From contig NW_003143494.1 in the NCBI RefSeq assembly GCF_000003605.2, positions 1 through 39,594 on the forward strand: 39,594 bases of DNA, read 5' to 3'. The stretch comes from Saccoglossus kowalevskii (Eukaryota; Hemichordata; Enteropneusta; Harrimaniidae). Position 1 is the stretch's first letter, and every line of letters starts with the position of its first letter. The translations under genes and the position numbers were made by a program. Of the stretch, positions 21,696-33,954 are shown piece after piece. The notes under the pieces are model-generated. The model saw only the letters and a list, made by a program, of their open reading frames with translations, was not told the origin of the DNA and ran no database searches.

Positions 21696-22639
21696 TACCT
21701 TCTAGAATTGACCTATAACCTCTACATACTTGGAGTAACACTACGGTAATTTAACAGCAATTCACGAAATATTTATTTACATTTTCGAACTTTTAACTAT
21801 GGTAATTGTTAATATAATATCACAGGTTACAATCCCGATTGAAACAACCAACTTTGCAATCGTTTTTCACAACTTTGTAAGCAGTTTGTTGTCGATTTTT
21901 CGGTTGGCAGTTGTGATAATCTGCTTATATATGAGGCATTCTTGATACATTTACTTAATGTTTTCGAAATTTAACTGCGGGGGTGTCATGGCGATGACAT
22001 AGGTTAAATATACAAGCAACTCCGCCAACATTTCCTTCGCGTTTTCCAACATTGCACGCTGTTTTCTAACATTTTACAGTCAGTTCATGTGAAAATCTAT
22101 AGGTTGCTTTCAACTAGCATTTATTAAATTTGTCGACTTTACAGCTGCGCGTTTCTATATGCCAACAACTTAGGTCATATATACCGATATATCTACCAAA
22201 GTTTCAATAACTTAGCACAACTTTGCCATCACTTTGAACAACTTTGCCCGGTGTGTTAACAGCTTAAAACCCACTACGTGCCGATAGCATCTACAACTTG
22301 TTCTTGGAAATTAGAAAAAAAATTGAGAACTTTTCCTTAATTAAAATAGTTAAACAAATTCCACGATTTTCCACTATAAATAATTACCATCACAGTGAGA
22401 AAGAATGCAAGAACGTTGCCTTATATTTTAACTGTGTGTCTTATGAACCAAAAAAAAAATCAACTGATCGTTTAATCATGGAGTCTCCCGTGCATGTACT
22501 AACCACGATCGATTGCGCTTTACTTTAAACGTTTTTTGTTCAGCTAACTACACAGCTGCATAGATTATTTAAAATTAAGCCGAATTGGCAGGTACTTCAT
22601 GTTTTTCGATGTTTTAAAATCGTTATCGCTGGCATGAAG
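21696..22639 (+). repeat. Satellite monomer M23 (944 bp)
   Basis: Haplotype I. GTTAAACAAATTCC and GTCTTATGAACC continue from M22. Private changes: AATATAATATCACAGGTTAC, CTTCGCGTTTTCC, CATGGAGTCTCCCGTGC and GGTACTTC. Confidence 0.96.
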
Positions 22640-23582
22640 TACCTTTTAGAATTGACCTATAACCTATACATTCTTGGAGTAACACTACGGTAATTTAACA
22701 GCAATTCACGAAATATTTATTTACATTTTCGAACTTTTAACTATGGTAATTGTTAATATGATATCACAGGTAACAAACCCGAATGAAACAACCAACTTTG
22801 CAATCGCTTTTCACAACTTTGTAAGCAGTTTGTTGTCGATTTTTCGGTTGGCAGTTGTGATAATCTGCTTATATATGAGGCATTCTTGATACATTTACTC
22901 AATGTTCTCGAAATTTAACTGCGGGGGTGTCATGGCAATGACATAGGTTAAATATACAAGCAACTCCGCCAACATTTCCTTCGCTTTTTACAACATTGCA
23001 CGCTGTTTTCTATCATTTTACAGTCAGTTCATGTGAAAATCTATAGGTTGCTTTCAACTAGCATTTATTAAATTTGTCGACTTTACAGCTGCGCGTTTCT
23101 ATATGCCAACAACTTAGGTCATATATACCGATATATCTACCAAAGTTTCAATAACTTAGCACAACTTTGCCATCACTTTGAACAACATTGCCCGGTGTGT
23201 TAACAGCTTAAAACCCACTACGTGCCGATAGCATCTACAACTTGTTCTTGGAAATTAGAAAAAAATTGAAAACTTTTCCTTAATTAAAATAGTTACAAAA
23301 ATTCCACGATTTTCCACTATAAATAATTACCATCACAGGTAGAAAGAATGCAGGAACGTTGCCTTATATTTTAACTGTGTGTGTTATGAAACAACAAAAA
23401 AATCAACTGCTCGTTTACTCAGGGAGTCTCCCATGAATGTACTAACCACGATCGATTGCGCTTTACTTTAAACGTTTGTTGTTCAGCTAACTACACAGCT
23501 GCATAGATTATTTAAAATTAAGCCGAATTGGCAGGTATTTCATGTTTTTCGATGTTTTAAAATCGTTATCGCTGGCATGAAG
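22640..23582 (+). repeat. Satellite monomer M24 (943 bp)
   Basis: Mixed haplotype (I, I, II). Its landmark reads TACCTTTTAG. Private changes: CCTATACATTCTTGG, AACAAACCCGAATG, CTCAATGTTCTCG, CAACATTGCCCGG, CACAGGTAGAAAG and CATGAATGTAC. Confidence 0.96.
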
Positions 23583-24524
23583 TACCTTCTAGAATTGACC
23601 TATAACCTCTACATACTTGGAGCAACACTACGGTAATTTAACAGCAATTCACGAAATATTTATTTACATTTTCGAACTTTTAACTATGGTAATTGTTAAT
23701 ATGATATCACAGGTAACAATCCCGATTGAAACAACCAACTTTGCAATCGCTTTTCACAACTTTGTAAGCAGTTTGTTGTCGATTTTTCGGTTGGCAGTTG
23801 TGATAATCTGCTTATATATGAGGCATTCTTGATACATTTACTTAATGTTTTCGAAATTTAACTGCGGGGGTGTCATGGCGATGACATAGGTTAAATATAC
23901 AAGCAACTCCGCCAACATTTCCTTCGCTTTTTCCAACATTGCACGCTGTTTTGTAACATTTTACAGTCAGTTCATGTGAAAATCTATAGGTTGCTTTCAA
24001 CTAGCATTTATTAAATTTGTCGACTTTACAGCTGCGCGTTTCTATATGCCAACAACTTAGGTCATATATACCGATATATCTACCAAAGTTTCAATAACTT
24101 AGCACAACTTTGCCATCACTTTGAACAACTTTGCCCGGTGTGTTAACAGCTTAAAACCCAGTACGTGCCGATAGCATCTACAACTTGTTCTTGGAAATTA
24201 GAAAAAAAATTGAAAACTTTTCCTTAATTAAAATAGTTACAAAAATTCCACGATTTTCCACTATAAATAATTACTATCACAGTGAGAAAGAATGCAGAAA
24301 CGTTGCCTTATATTTTATCTGTGTGTGTTATGAAACAAAAAAAATCAACTGTTCGTTTACTCAGGGAGTCTCCCATGCATGTACTAACCACAATCGATTG
24401 CGCTTTAATTTAAACATTTGTTGTTCAGCTAACTACACAGCTGCATAAATTATTTGAAAATAAGCCGAATTGGCAGGTATTTCATGTTTTTCGATGTTTT
24501 AAAATCGTTATCGCTGGCATGAAG
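23583..24524 (+). repeat. Satellite monomer M25 (942 bp)
   Basis: Haplotype I. The right part has ATTACTATCAC, GCAGAAACG and CAACTGTTCG, shared with M37 exactly 12 units away (11306 bp). Private changes: GGAGCAAC, TTTATCTG, CATAAATTATTTG. Confidence 0.96.
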
Positions 24525-25488
24525 TACCTTCTAGAATTGACCTATAACCTCTACATACTTGGAGTAACACTACGGTAATTTAACAGCAATTCACGAAATA
24601 TTTATTTACATTTTCGAACTTTTAACTATGGTAATTGTTAATATGATATCACAGGTAACAATCCCGATTGAAAAAAACAACTTTGCAATCGCTTTTCACA
24701 ACTTTGTAAGCAGTTTGTTGTCGATTTTTCGGTTGGCAGTTGTGATAATCTGCTTATATATGAGGCATTCTTGATACATTTACTTAATGTTTTCGAAATT
24801 TAACTGCGGGGGTGTCATGGCGATGACATAGGTTAAATATACAAGCAACTCCGCCAACATTTCCTTCGCTTTTTCCAACATTGCCTTCGCTTTTTCCAAC
24901 ATTGCACGCTGTTTTCTAACATTTTACAGTCAGTTCATGTGAAAATCTATAGGTTGCTTTCAACTAGCATTTATTAAATTTGTCGACTTTACAGCTGCGC
25001 GTTTCTATATGCCAACAACTTAGGTCATATATACCGATATATCTACCAAAGTTTCAATAACTTAGCACAACTTTGCCATCACTTTGAACAACTTTGCCCG
25101 GTGTGTTAACAGCTTAAAACCCAGTACGTGCCGATAGCATCTACAACTTGTTCTTGGAAATTAGAAAAAAATTGAGAACTTTTCCTTAATTAAAATAGTT
25201 ACAAAAATTCCACGATTTTCCACTATAAATAATTACCATCACAGTGAGAAAGAATGCAAGAACGTTGCCTTATATTTTAACTGTGTGTGTTATGAACCCA
25301 AAAAAAAATCAACTGCTCGTTTACTCAGGGAGTCTCCCATGCATGTACTAAACACGATCGATTGCGCTTTACTTTAAACGCTTGTTGTTCAGCTAACTAC
25401 ACAGCTGCATAGATTATTTGAAATTAAGCCGAATTGGCAGGTATTTCATGATTTTCGATGTTTTAAAATCGTTATCGCTGGCATGAAG
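24525..25488 (+). repeat. Satellite monomer M26 (964 bp, longest)
   Basis: Haplotype I. It is lengthened by a 21-bp tandem duplication at 24863-24904. From about 25150 it carries the markers of the right part of M7, so the M7/M26 block junction lies inside this unit. Confidence 0.96.
24863..24904 (+). repeat. 21-bp tandem duplication inside M26
   Basis: The segment starting CCTTCGCTTTTTCCAACATT and ending in G occurs twice in direct succession (24863-24883 and 24884-24904). Other units have it once. It explains the 964-bp length. The parent region has two CCAACATT motifs, a natural site for replication slippage. Confidence 0.9.
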
Positions 25489-26430
25489 TACCTTCTAGAA
25501 TTGACCTATAACCTCTACATACTTGGAGTAAAACCACGGTAATTTAACAGCAATTCACGAAATATTTATTTACATTTTCGAACTTTTAACTATGGTAATT
25601 GTTAATATCATATCACAGGTAACAATCCCGATTGAAACAACCAACTTTGCAATCGCTTTTCACAACTTTGTAAGCAGTTTGTTGTCGATTTTTCGGTTGG
25701 CAGTTGTGATAATCTGCTTATATATGAGGCATTCTTGATACGTTTACTTAATGTTTTCGAAATTTAACAGCAGGGGTGTCATGGCAATGACATAGGTTAA
25801 ATATACAAGCAACTCCGCCAACATTTCCTTCGCTTTTTCCAACATTGCACGCTGTTTTCTAACATTTTACAGACAGTCCATGTGACATCTATAGGTTGCT
25901 TTCAACTAGCATTTATTAAATTTGTCGACTTTACAGCTGCGCGTTTCTATATGCCAACAACTTAGGTCATATATACCGATATATCTACCAAAGTTTCAAT
26001 AACTTAGCACAACTTTGCCATCACTTTGAACAACTTTGCCCGGTGTGTTAACAGCTTAAAACCCACTACGTGCCGATAGCATTTACAACTTGTTCTTGGA
26101 AATTAGAAAAAAATTGAAAACTTTTCCTTAATTAAAATAATTACAAAAATTCCACGATTTTCCACTATAAATAATTACCATCACAGTGAGAAAGAATGCA
26201 GGAACGTTGCCTTATATTTTAACTGTGTGTGTTATGAAACAAAAAAAAAATCAACTGCTCGTTTACTCAGGGAGTCTCCCATTCATGTACTAACCACGAT
26301 CGATTGCGCTTTACTTTAAACGTTTGTTGTTCAGCTAACTACACAGCTGCATAGATTATTTGAAATTAAGCCGAATTGGCAGGTATTTCATGTTTTTCGA
26401 TGTATTAAAATCGTTATCGCTGGCATGAAG
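25489..26430 (+). repeat. Satellite monomer M27 (942 bp)
   Basis: Haplotype II with CAGCAGGGG. It is the 19-unit counterpart of M8 over its left and centre (AGTAAAACCACGG, AATATCATATCAC, CAGACAGTCCATGTGACATC). The right part differs from M8: AAAATAATTAC, CCATTCATG and TGTATTAAAA. Confidence 0.96.
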
Positions 26431-27372
26431 TACCTTCTAGAATTGACCTATAACCTCTACATACTTGGAGTAACACTACGGTAATTTAACAGCAATTCAC
26501 GAAATATTTATTTACATTTTCGAACTTTTAACTATGGTAATTGTTAATATGATATCACAGGTAACAATCCCGATTGAAACAACCAACTTTGCAATCGCTT
26601 TTCACAACTTTGTAAGCAGTTTGTTGTCGATTTTTCGGTTGGCAGTTGTGATAATCTGCTTATATATGAGGCATTCTTGATACGTTTACTTAATGTTAAG
26701 AAATTTAACAGAGGGGGTATAATGGCAATGACATAGGTTAAATATACAAGCAACTCCGCCAACATTTCCTTCGATTTTTCCAACATTGCACGCTGTTTTC
26801 TAACATTTTACAGTCAGTTCATGTGAAAATCTATAGGTTGCTTTCAACTAGCATTTATTAAATTTGTCGACTTTACAGGTGCGCGTTTCTATATGCCAAC
26901 AACTTAGGTCATATATACCGATATATCTACCAAAGTTTCAATAACTTAGCACAACTTTGCCATCACTTTGAACAACTTTGCCCGGTGTGTTAACAGCTTA
27001 AAACCCAGTACGTGCCGATAGCATCTACAACTTGTTCTTGGAAAATAGAAAAAAATTGAATACTTTTCCTTAATTAAAATAGTTACAAAAATTCCACGAT
27101 TTCCCACTATAAATTAATTACCATCACAGTGAGAAAGAATGCAGGAACGTTGCCTTATATTTTAACTGTGTGTGTTATGAAACAAAAAAAAATCAACTGC
27201 TCGTTTACTCAGGGAGTCTCCCATGCATGTACTAACCACGATCGATTGCGGTTTACTTTAAACGTTTGTTGTTCAGCTAACTACACAGCTGCATAGATTA
27301 GTTGAAGTTAAGCCGAATTGGCATGTATTTCATGTTTTTCGATGTTTTAAAATCGTTATCGCTGGCATGAAG
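26431..27372 (+). repeat. Satellite monomer M28 (942 bp)
   Basis: Haplotype II-like with CAGAGGGGGTATAATGG. It is the 18-unit counterpart of M10, including AATGTTAAGAAATTTAAC, AAATTAATTACC, GCGGTTTAC and GGCATGTATTTC. Private: TTACAGGTGCGCG. Confidence 0.96.
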
Positions 27373-28303
27373 TACCTTCTAGAATTGACCTATAACCTCT
27401 ACATACTTGGAGTACACTACGGTAATTTACAGCAATTCACGAAATATTTATTTACATTTTCGACTTTTACTATGGTATTGTATATGATATCACAGGTACA
27501 TCCCGATAGAAAAAACACTTTGCAATAGCTTTCACAACTTTGTAAGCAGTTTGTTGTCGATTTTTCGGTTGGCAATTGTGATAATCTGCTCATATATGAG
27601 GCATTCTTGATACATTTACTTAATGTTTTCGAAATTTAACAGCGGGGGTGTCATGGCAATGACATAGGTTAAATATTCAAGCAACTCCGCCAAAATTTCC
27701 TTCGATTTTTCCAACATTGCACGCTGTTTTCTAACATTTTACAGTCAGTTCATGTGAAAATCTATAGGTTGCTTTCATCTAGCATTTATTAAATTTGTCG
27801 ACTTTACAGCTGCGCGTTTCTACATGCCAACAATTTAGGTCATATATACCGATATATCTGCCAAAGTTTCAATAACTTAGCACAACTTTGCCATCACTTT
27901 GAACAACTTTGCCCGGTGTGTTAACAGCTTTAAACTCAGTACGTGCCGATAGCATCTACAACTTGTTCTTGGAAATTAGAAAAAAAATTGAAAACTTTTC
28001 CTTAATTAAAATAGTTCCAAAAATTCCACGATTTTCCACTATAAATAATTACCATCACAGTGAGAAAGAATGCAGGAACGTTGCCTTATATTTTAACTGT
28101 GTGTGTTATGAAACAAAAAAAAATCAACTGCTCGTTTACTCAGGGAGTCTCCCATGCATGTACTAACCACGATCGATTGCGCTTTACTTTAAACGCTTGT
28201 TGTTCAGCTAACTACACAGCTGCATAGATTATTTAAAATTAAGCCGAATTGGCAGGTATTTCATGTTTTTTGATGTTTTAAAATCGTTATCGTTGGCATG
28301 AAG
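27373..28303 (+). repeat. Satellite monomer M29 (931 bp)
   Basis: Mixed haplotype (I, II, II). The first ~160 bases hold a cluster of single-base losses, described separately. The rest carries the M20/M21 markers (CTCATATATG, AATATTCAAGC, CCAAAATTTCC, TCTGCCAAAG, CTTTAAACTCAG, AGTTCCAAAA). Confidence 0.95.
27411..27535. other. Cluster of single-base losses in M29
   Basis: About a dozen bases are missing in ~125 bases, mostly one A from an AA: GTACACTAC, TTTACAG, CGACTTTTACTATGG, GGTATTG, GGTACATCCC. This accounts for the 931-bp length. The homopolymer bias suggests an unpolished long-read consensus segment. Confidence 0.6.
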
Positions 28304-29247
28304 TACCTTCTAGAATTGACCTATAACCTTCTACATACTTGGAGTAACACTAAGGTAATTTAACAGCAATTCACGAAATATTTATTTACATTTTCGAACA
28401 TTTAACTATGGGAATTGTTAATATGATATCACAGGTAACAATCCCGATTGAAACAACTAACTTTGCAATCGTTTTTCACAACTTTGTAAGCAGTTTGTTG
28501 TCGATTTTTCGGTTGGCAGTTGTGATAATCTGCTTATATATGAGGCATTCTTGATACATTTACTTAATGTTTTCGAAATTTAACTGCGGGGGTGTCATGG
28601 CGATGACATAGGTTAAATATACAAGCAAATACGCCAACATTTCCTTCGCTTTTTCCAACATTGCACGCTGTTTTCTAACATTTCACAGTCAGTTCATGTG
28701 AAAATCCATAGGTTGCTTTCAACTAGCATTTATTAAATTTGTCGACTTTACAGCTGCGCGTTTCTATATGCCAACAACTTAGGTCATATATACCGATATA
28801 TCTACCAAAGTTTCAATAACTTAGCACAACTTTGCCATCACTTTGAACAACTTTGCCCGGTGTGTTAACAGCTTAAAACCCACTACGTGCCGATATCATC
28901 TACAACTTGTTCTTGGAAATTAGAAAAAAAATGAGAACTTTTCCTTAATTAAAATAGTTACAAAAATTCCACGATTTTCCACTATAAATAATTACCATCA
29001 CAGTGAGAAAGAATGCAAGAACGTTGCCTTATATTTTAACTGTGTGTGTTTAAACCAAAAAAAAAAATCAACTGCTCGTTTACTCAGGGAGTCTCCCATG
29101 CATGTACTAACCACGATCGATTGCGCTTTACTTTAAACGTTTGTTGTTCAGCTAACTACACAGCTGCATAGATTATTTGAAATTAAGCCGAATTGGCAGG
29201 TATTTCATGTTTTTCGATGTTTTAAAATCGTTATCGCTGGCATGAAG
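28304..29247 (+). repeat. Satellite monomer M30 (944 bp)
   Basis: Haplotype I. Private changes: AACCTTCTACATAC (+1), CACTAAGG, GCAAATACGCC, AAAATCCATAGG, GATATCATC, and GTGTGTTTAAACC where other copies read GTGTGTTATGAAMC. ATTTCACAG is shared with M31. Confidence 0.96.
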
Positions 29248-30187
29248 TACCTTCTAGAATTGACCTATAACCTCTACATACTTGGAGTAACACTACGGTA
29301 ATTTAACAGCAATTCACGAAATATTTATTTACATTTTCGAACTTTTAACTATGGTAATTGTTAATATGATATCACAGGTAAAAATCCCGATTGAAACAAC
29401 CAACTTTGCAATCTCTTTTCACAACTTTGTAAGCTGTTTGTTGTCGATTTTTCGGTTGGTAGTTGTGATAATCTGCTTATATATGAGGCACTCTTGATAC
29501 GTTTACTTAATGTTTCCGAAATTTAACTGCGGGGGTGTCATGGCGATGACATAGGTTAAATATACAAGCAACTCCGCCAACATTTCCTCCGATTTTTCCA
29601 ACATTGCACGCTGTTTTCTAACATTTCACAGTCAGTTCATGTGAAAATATATAGGTTGCTTTCAACTAGCATTTATTAAATTTGTCGACTTTACAGCTGC
29701 GCGTTTCTATATGCCAACAACTTAGGTCATATATACCGATATATCTACCAAAGTTTCAATAACTTAGCACAACTTTGCCATCACTTTCAACAACTTTGCC
29801 CGGTGTGTTAACAGCTTAAAACCCACTACGTGCCGATAGCATCTACAACTTGTTCTTGGAAATTAGAAAAAAAATGAGAACTTTTCTTTAATTAAAATAG
29901 TTACAAAAATTCCACGATTTTCCACTATAAATAATTACCATCACAGTGAGAAAGATTGCAAGAACGTTGCCTTATATTTTAACTGTGTGTGTTATGAACC
30001 AAAAAAATCAACTGCTCGTTTACTCAGGGAGTCTCCCATGCATGTACTAATCACGATCGATTGCGCTTTACTTTAAACGTTCGTTGTTCAGCTAACTACA
30101 CAGCTGCATAGATTATTTGAAATTAAGCCGAATTGGCAGGTATTTCATGTTTTTCGATGTTTTAAAATCGTTATCGCTGGCATAAAG
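29248..30187 (+). repeat. Satellite monomer M31 (940 bp)
   Basis: The only copy with the II, I, I order at the three marker sites. Changes: AAGCTGTTTG, TTGGTAGTTG, TTTCCGAAATTT, CCTCCGATTTTT, ATTTCACAG, AGATTGCAAG. The right end (CGTTCGTTG, CATAAAGTAC) matches that of M17, the left neighbour of M18. Confidence 0.96.
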
Positions 30188-31128
30188 TACCTTCTAGTAT
30201 TGACCTATAACCTCTATATACTTTGAGTAACACTGCGGTAATTTAACAGCAATTCACGAAATATTTATTTACATTTTCGAACTTTTAACTATGGTAATTG
30301 TTAATATGATATTACAGGTAACAATCCCGAATGAAACAGCCAACTTTGCAATCGCTTATCACAACTTTGTAAGCAGTCTGTGGTCGATTTTTCGGTTGGC
30401 AGTTGTGATAATCTGCTTATATATGAGGCATTCTTGCTACGTTTACTTAATGTTTTCGGAATTTAACAGCGGGGGTGTCATGGCAATGACATAGGTTAAA
30501 TATACAAGCAACTCCGCCAACATTTCCTTCAATTTTTCCAACATTGCACGCTGTTTTCTAACATTTTACAGTCAGTTCATCTGAAAATCTATAGATTGCT
30601 TTCAACTAGCATTTATTAAATTTGTCGACTTTACAGATGCGCGTTTCTATATGCCAACAACTTAGGTCATATATACCGATATATCTACCAAAGTTTCAAT
30701 AACTTAGCACAACTTTGCCATCACTTTGAACAACTTTGCCCGGTGTGTTAACAGCTTAAAACCCACTACCTGCCGATAGCATCTACAACTTGTTCTTGGA
30801 AATTAGAAAAAAATTGAAAACTTTTCCTTAATTAAAATAGTTACAAAAATTCCACGATTTTCCCCTGTAAATAATTACCATCACAGTGAGAAAGAATGCA
30901 GGAACGTTGCCTTATATTTTAACTTTGTGTGTTATGAAACAAAAAAAATCAACTGCTCGTTGACTCTGGGAGTCTCCCATGCATGTACTAACCACGATCG
31001 ATTGCGCTTTACTTTAAACGTTTGTTGTTCAGCTAACTACACAGCTGCATAGATTATTTGAAATTAAGCCGAATTGGCAGGTATTTCATGTTTTTCGATG
31101 TTTTAAAATCGTTATCGCTGGCATGAAG
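30188..31128 (+). repeat. Satellite monomer M32 (941 bp)
   Basis: Haplotype II. It is the 14-unit counterpart of M18 (GAATGAAAC, TGTGGTCG, CTTGCTACG, TTCGGAATTT, CATCTGAAAATC, ACAGATGCG). Private changes: CTTTGAGTAAC, GATATTACAG, CCCCTGTAAATAATT (TATA-like motif changed) and CGTTGACTCTGGG. Confidence 0.96.
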
Positions 31129-32068
31129 TACCTTCTAGAATTGACCTATAACCTCTACATACTTGGAGTAACACTACGGTAATTTAACAGCAATTCACGA
31201 AATATTTATTTACATTTTCGAACTTTTAACTATGGTAATTGTTAATATGATATCACAGGTAACAATCCCGATTGAAAAAACCAACTTTGCAATCGCTTTT
31301 GACAACTTTGTAAGCAGTTTGTTGTCGATTTTTCGTTTGGCAGTTGTGATAATCTGCTTATATATGAGGCATTCTTGATACGTTTACTTAATGTTTTCGA
31401 AATTTAACAGCAGGGGTGTCATGGCATTGACATAGGTTAAATATACTACAACTCCGCCAATATTTCCTTCGATTTTTCCAACATTGCACGCTGTTTTCTA
31501 ACATTTTACAGTCAGTTCATGTGAAAATCTATACGTTGCTTTCAACTAGCATTTATTAAATGTGTCGACTTTACAGCTGCGCGTTTCTATATGCCAACAA
31601 CTTAGGTCATATATACCGATATATCTACCAAAGTTTCAATAACTTAGCACAACTTTGCCATCACTTTGAACAACTTTGCCCGGTGTGTTAACAGCTTAAA
31701 ACCCAGTACGTGCCGATAGCATCTACAACTTGTTCTTGGAAATTAGAAAAAAATTGAAAACTTTTCCTTAATTAAAATAGTTACAAAAACTCCACGATTT
31801 TCCACTATAAATAATTACTATCACAGTGAGAAAGAATGCAGAAACGTTGCCTTATATTTTAACTGTGTGTGTTATGAAACAAAAAAAATCAACTGCTCGT
31901 TTACTCAGGAAGTCTCCCATGCATGTACTAACCACGATCGATTGCGCTTTACTTTAAACGTTTGTTGTTCAGCTAAGTACACAGCTGCATATATTATTTA
32001 AAATTTAGCCGAATTGGCAGGTATTTCATATTTTTCGATGTTTTAAAATCGATATCGCTGGCATGAAG
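31129..32068 (+). repeat. Satellite monomer M33 (940 bp)
   Basis: Haplotype II-like with CAGCAGGGG and GGCATTGACAT, which puts one mismatch in the right hairpin arm. ACAAAAACTCC, ATTACTATCAC and GCAGAAACG recur in M37, four units on. Private: CCAATATTTCC, AAATGTGTCGAC, CATATATT. Confidence 0.96.
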
Positions 32069-33011
32069 TACCTTCTAGAATTGACCTATAACCTCTACAT
32101 ACTTGGAGTAACACTACGGTAATTTAACAGCAATTCACGAAATATTTATTTACATTTTCGAACTTTTAACTATGGTAATTGTTAATATGATATCACAGGT
32201 AACAATCCCGATTGAAAAAAAAAAAAAACTTTGCAATCGCTTTTCACAACTTTGTAAGCAGTTTGTTGTCGATTTTTCGGTTGGCAGTTGTGATAATCTG
32301 CTTATATATGAGGCATTCTTGATACATTTACTTAATGTTTTCGAAATTTAACTGCGGGGGTGTCATGGCGATGACATAGGTTAAATATACAAGCAACTCC
32401 GTCAACATTTCCTTCGCTTTTTCCAACATTGCACGCTGTTTTGTAACATTTACAGTCAGTTCATGTGAAAATCTATAGGTTGCTTTCAACTAGCATTTAT
32501 TAAATTTGTCGACTTTACAGCTGCGCGTTTCTATATGCCAACAACTTAGGTAATATATACCGATATATCTACCAAAGTTTCAATAACTTAGCACAACTTT
32601 GCCTTTACTTTGAACAACTTTGCCCGGTGTGTTAACAGCTTAAAACCCACTATGTGCCCATAGCATTTACAACTTGTTCTTGGAAATTAGAAAAAAATTG
32701 AGAACTTTTCCTTAATTAAAATAGTTAAACAAATTCCACGATTTTTCACTATAAATAATTACCATCACAGTGAGAAAGAATGCAAGAACGTTGCCTTATA
32801 TTTTAACTGTGTGTGTTATGAACCAAAAGAAATCAACTGCTCGTTTACTCAGTGAGTTTCCCATGCATGTACTAACCACGACCGATTGCGCTTTACTTAA
32901 AACGTTTGTTTTTCAGCTAACTACCTAGCTGAATAGATTATAGAAATTAAGCCGAATTGGCAGGTATTTCATGTTTTTCGATGTTTTAAAATCGTTATCG
33001 CTGGCATGAAG
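32069..33011 (+). repeat. Satellite monomer M34 (943 bp)
   Basis: Haplotype I. A run of 14 A at 32215-32228 replaces GAAACAACCAAC and shifts the small frame. Other changes: TGCCTTTACTTTG, CTATGTGCCCATAGC, CAGTGAGTTTCCC, GACCGATTGCG and a short deletion in GATTATAGAAATT. Confidence 0.96.
32215..32228 (+). repeat. Run of 14 A in M34
   Basis: Most other units have GAAACAACCAAC here, some GAAAAAAACAAC. In M34 the C bases are gone and the tract is four bases longer, which shifts the recurrent open frame. Slippage on an A-rich variant, or consensus error, could explain it. Confidence 0.8.
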
Positions 33012-33954
33012 TACCTTCTGGAATTGACCTATAACCTCTACATACTTGGAGTAACACTACGGTAATTTAACAGCAATTCACGAAATATTTATTTACATTT
33101 TCGAACTTTTAACTATGGTTATTGTTAATATGATATCACAGGTAACAATCCCGATTGAAACAACCAACTTTGCAATCGCTTTTCACAACTTTGTAAGCAA
33201 TTTGTTGTCGATTTTTCGGTTGGCAGTTGTGATAATCTGCTTATATATGAGGCATTCTTGATACATTTACTTAATGTTTTCGAAATTTAACTGCGGGGGT
33301 GTCATGGCGATGACATAGGTTAAATATACAAGCAACTCCGCCAACATTTCCTTCGCTTTTTCCAACATTGCACGCTGTTTTCTAACATTTTACAGTCAGT
33401 TCATGTGAAAATCTATAGGTTGCTTTCAACTAGCATTTATTACATTTGTCTACTTTACAGCTGCGCGTTTCTATATGCCAACAACTTAGATCATATATAC
33501 CGATATATCTACCAAAGTTTCAATAACTTAGCACAACATTGCCATCACTTTGAACAACTTTGCCCGGTGTGTTAACAGCTTAAAACCCAGTACGTGCCGA
33601 TTGCATCTACAACTTGTTCTTGGAAATTAGAAAAAAATTGAAAACTTATCCTTAATTAAAATAGTTACAAAAATTCCACGATTTTCCACTATAAATAATT
33701 ACCATCACAGTGGCAAAGAATGCAGGAACGTTGCCTTATATTTTAACTGTGTGTGTTATGAAACAAAAAATAAATCAACTGCTCGTTTACTCAGGGAGTC
33801 TCCCATGCATGTACTAACCACGATCGATTGCGCTTTACTTTAAACGTTTGTTGTTCAGCTAACAACACAGCTGCATAGATTATTTAAAATTAAGCCGAAT
33901 TGGCAGGTATTTCATGTTTCTCGATGTTTTAAAATCGTTATCGCTGGCATGAAG
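33012..33954 (+). repeat. Satellite monomer M35 (943 bp)
   Basis: Haplotype I. Its landmark reads TACCTTCTGG. Changes: ATGGTTATTG, GTAAGCAATTTG, ATTACATTTGTCTAC, CACAACATTGCC, AAAACTTATCC and GTGGCAAAG. GCTAACAACAC is shared with M36. Confidence 0.96.

Noticed and set aside
29048-29057. GTTTAAAC palindrome in M30 as a special site
   Set aside because: It arises from one private change of TTATGAAAC in a single unit and is not conserved.
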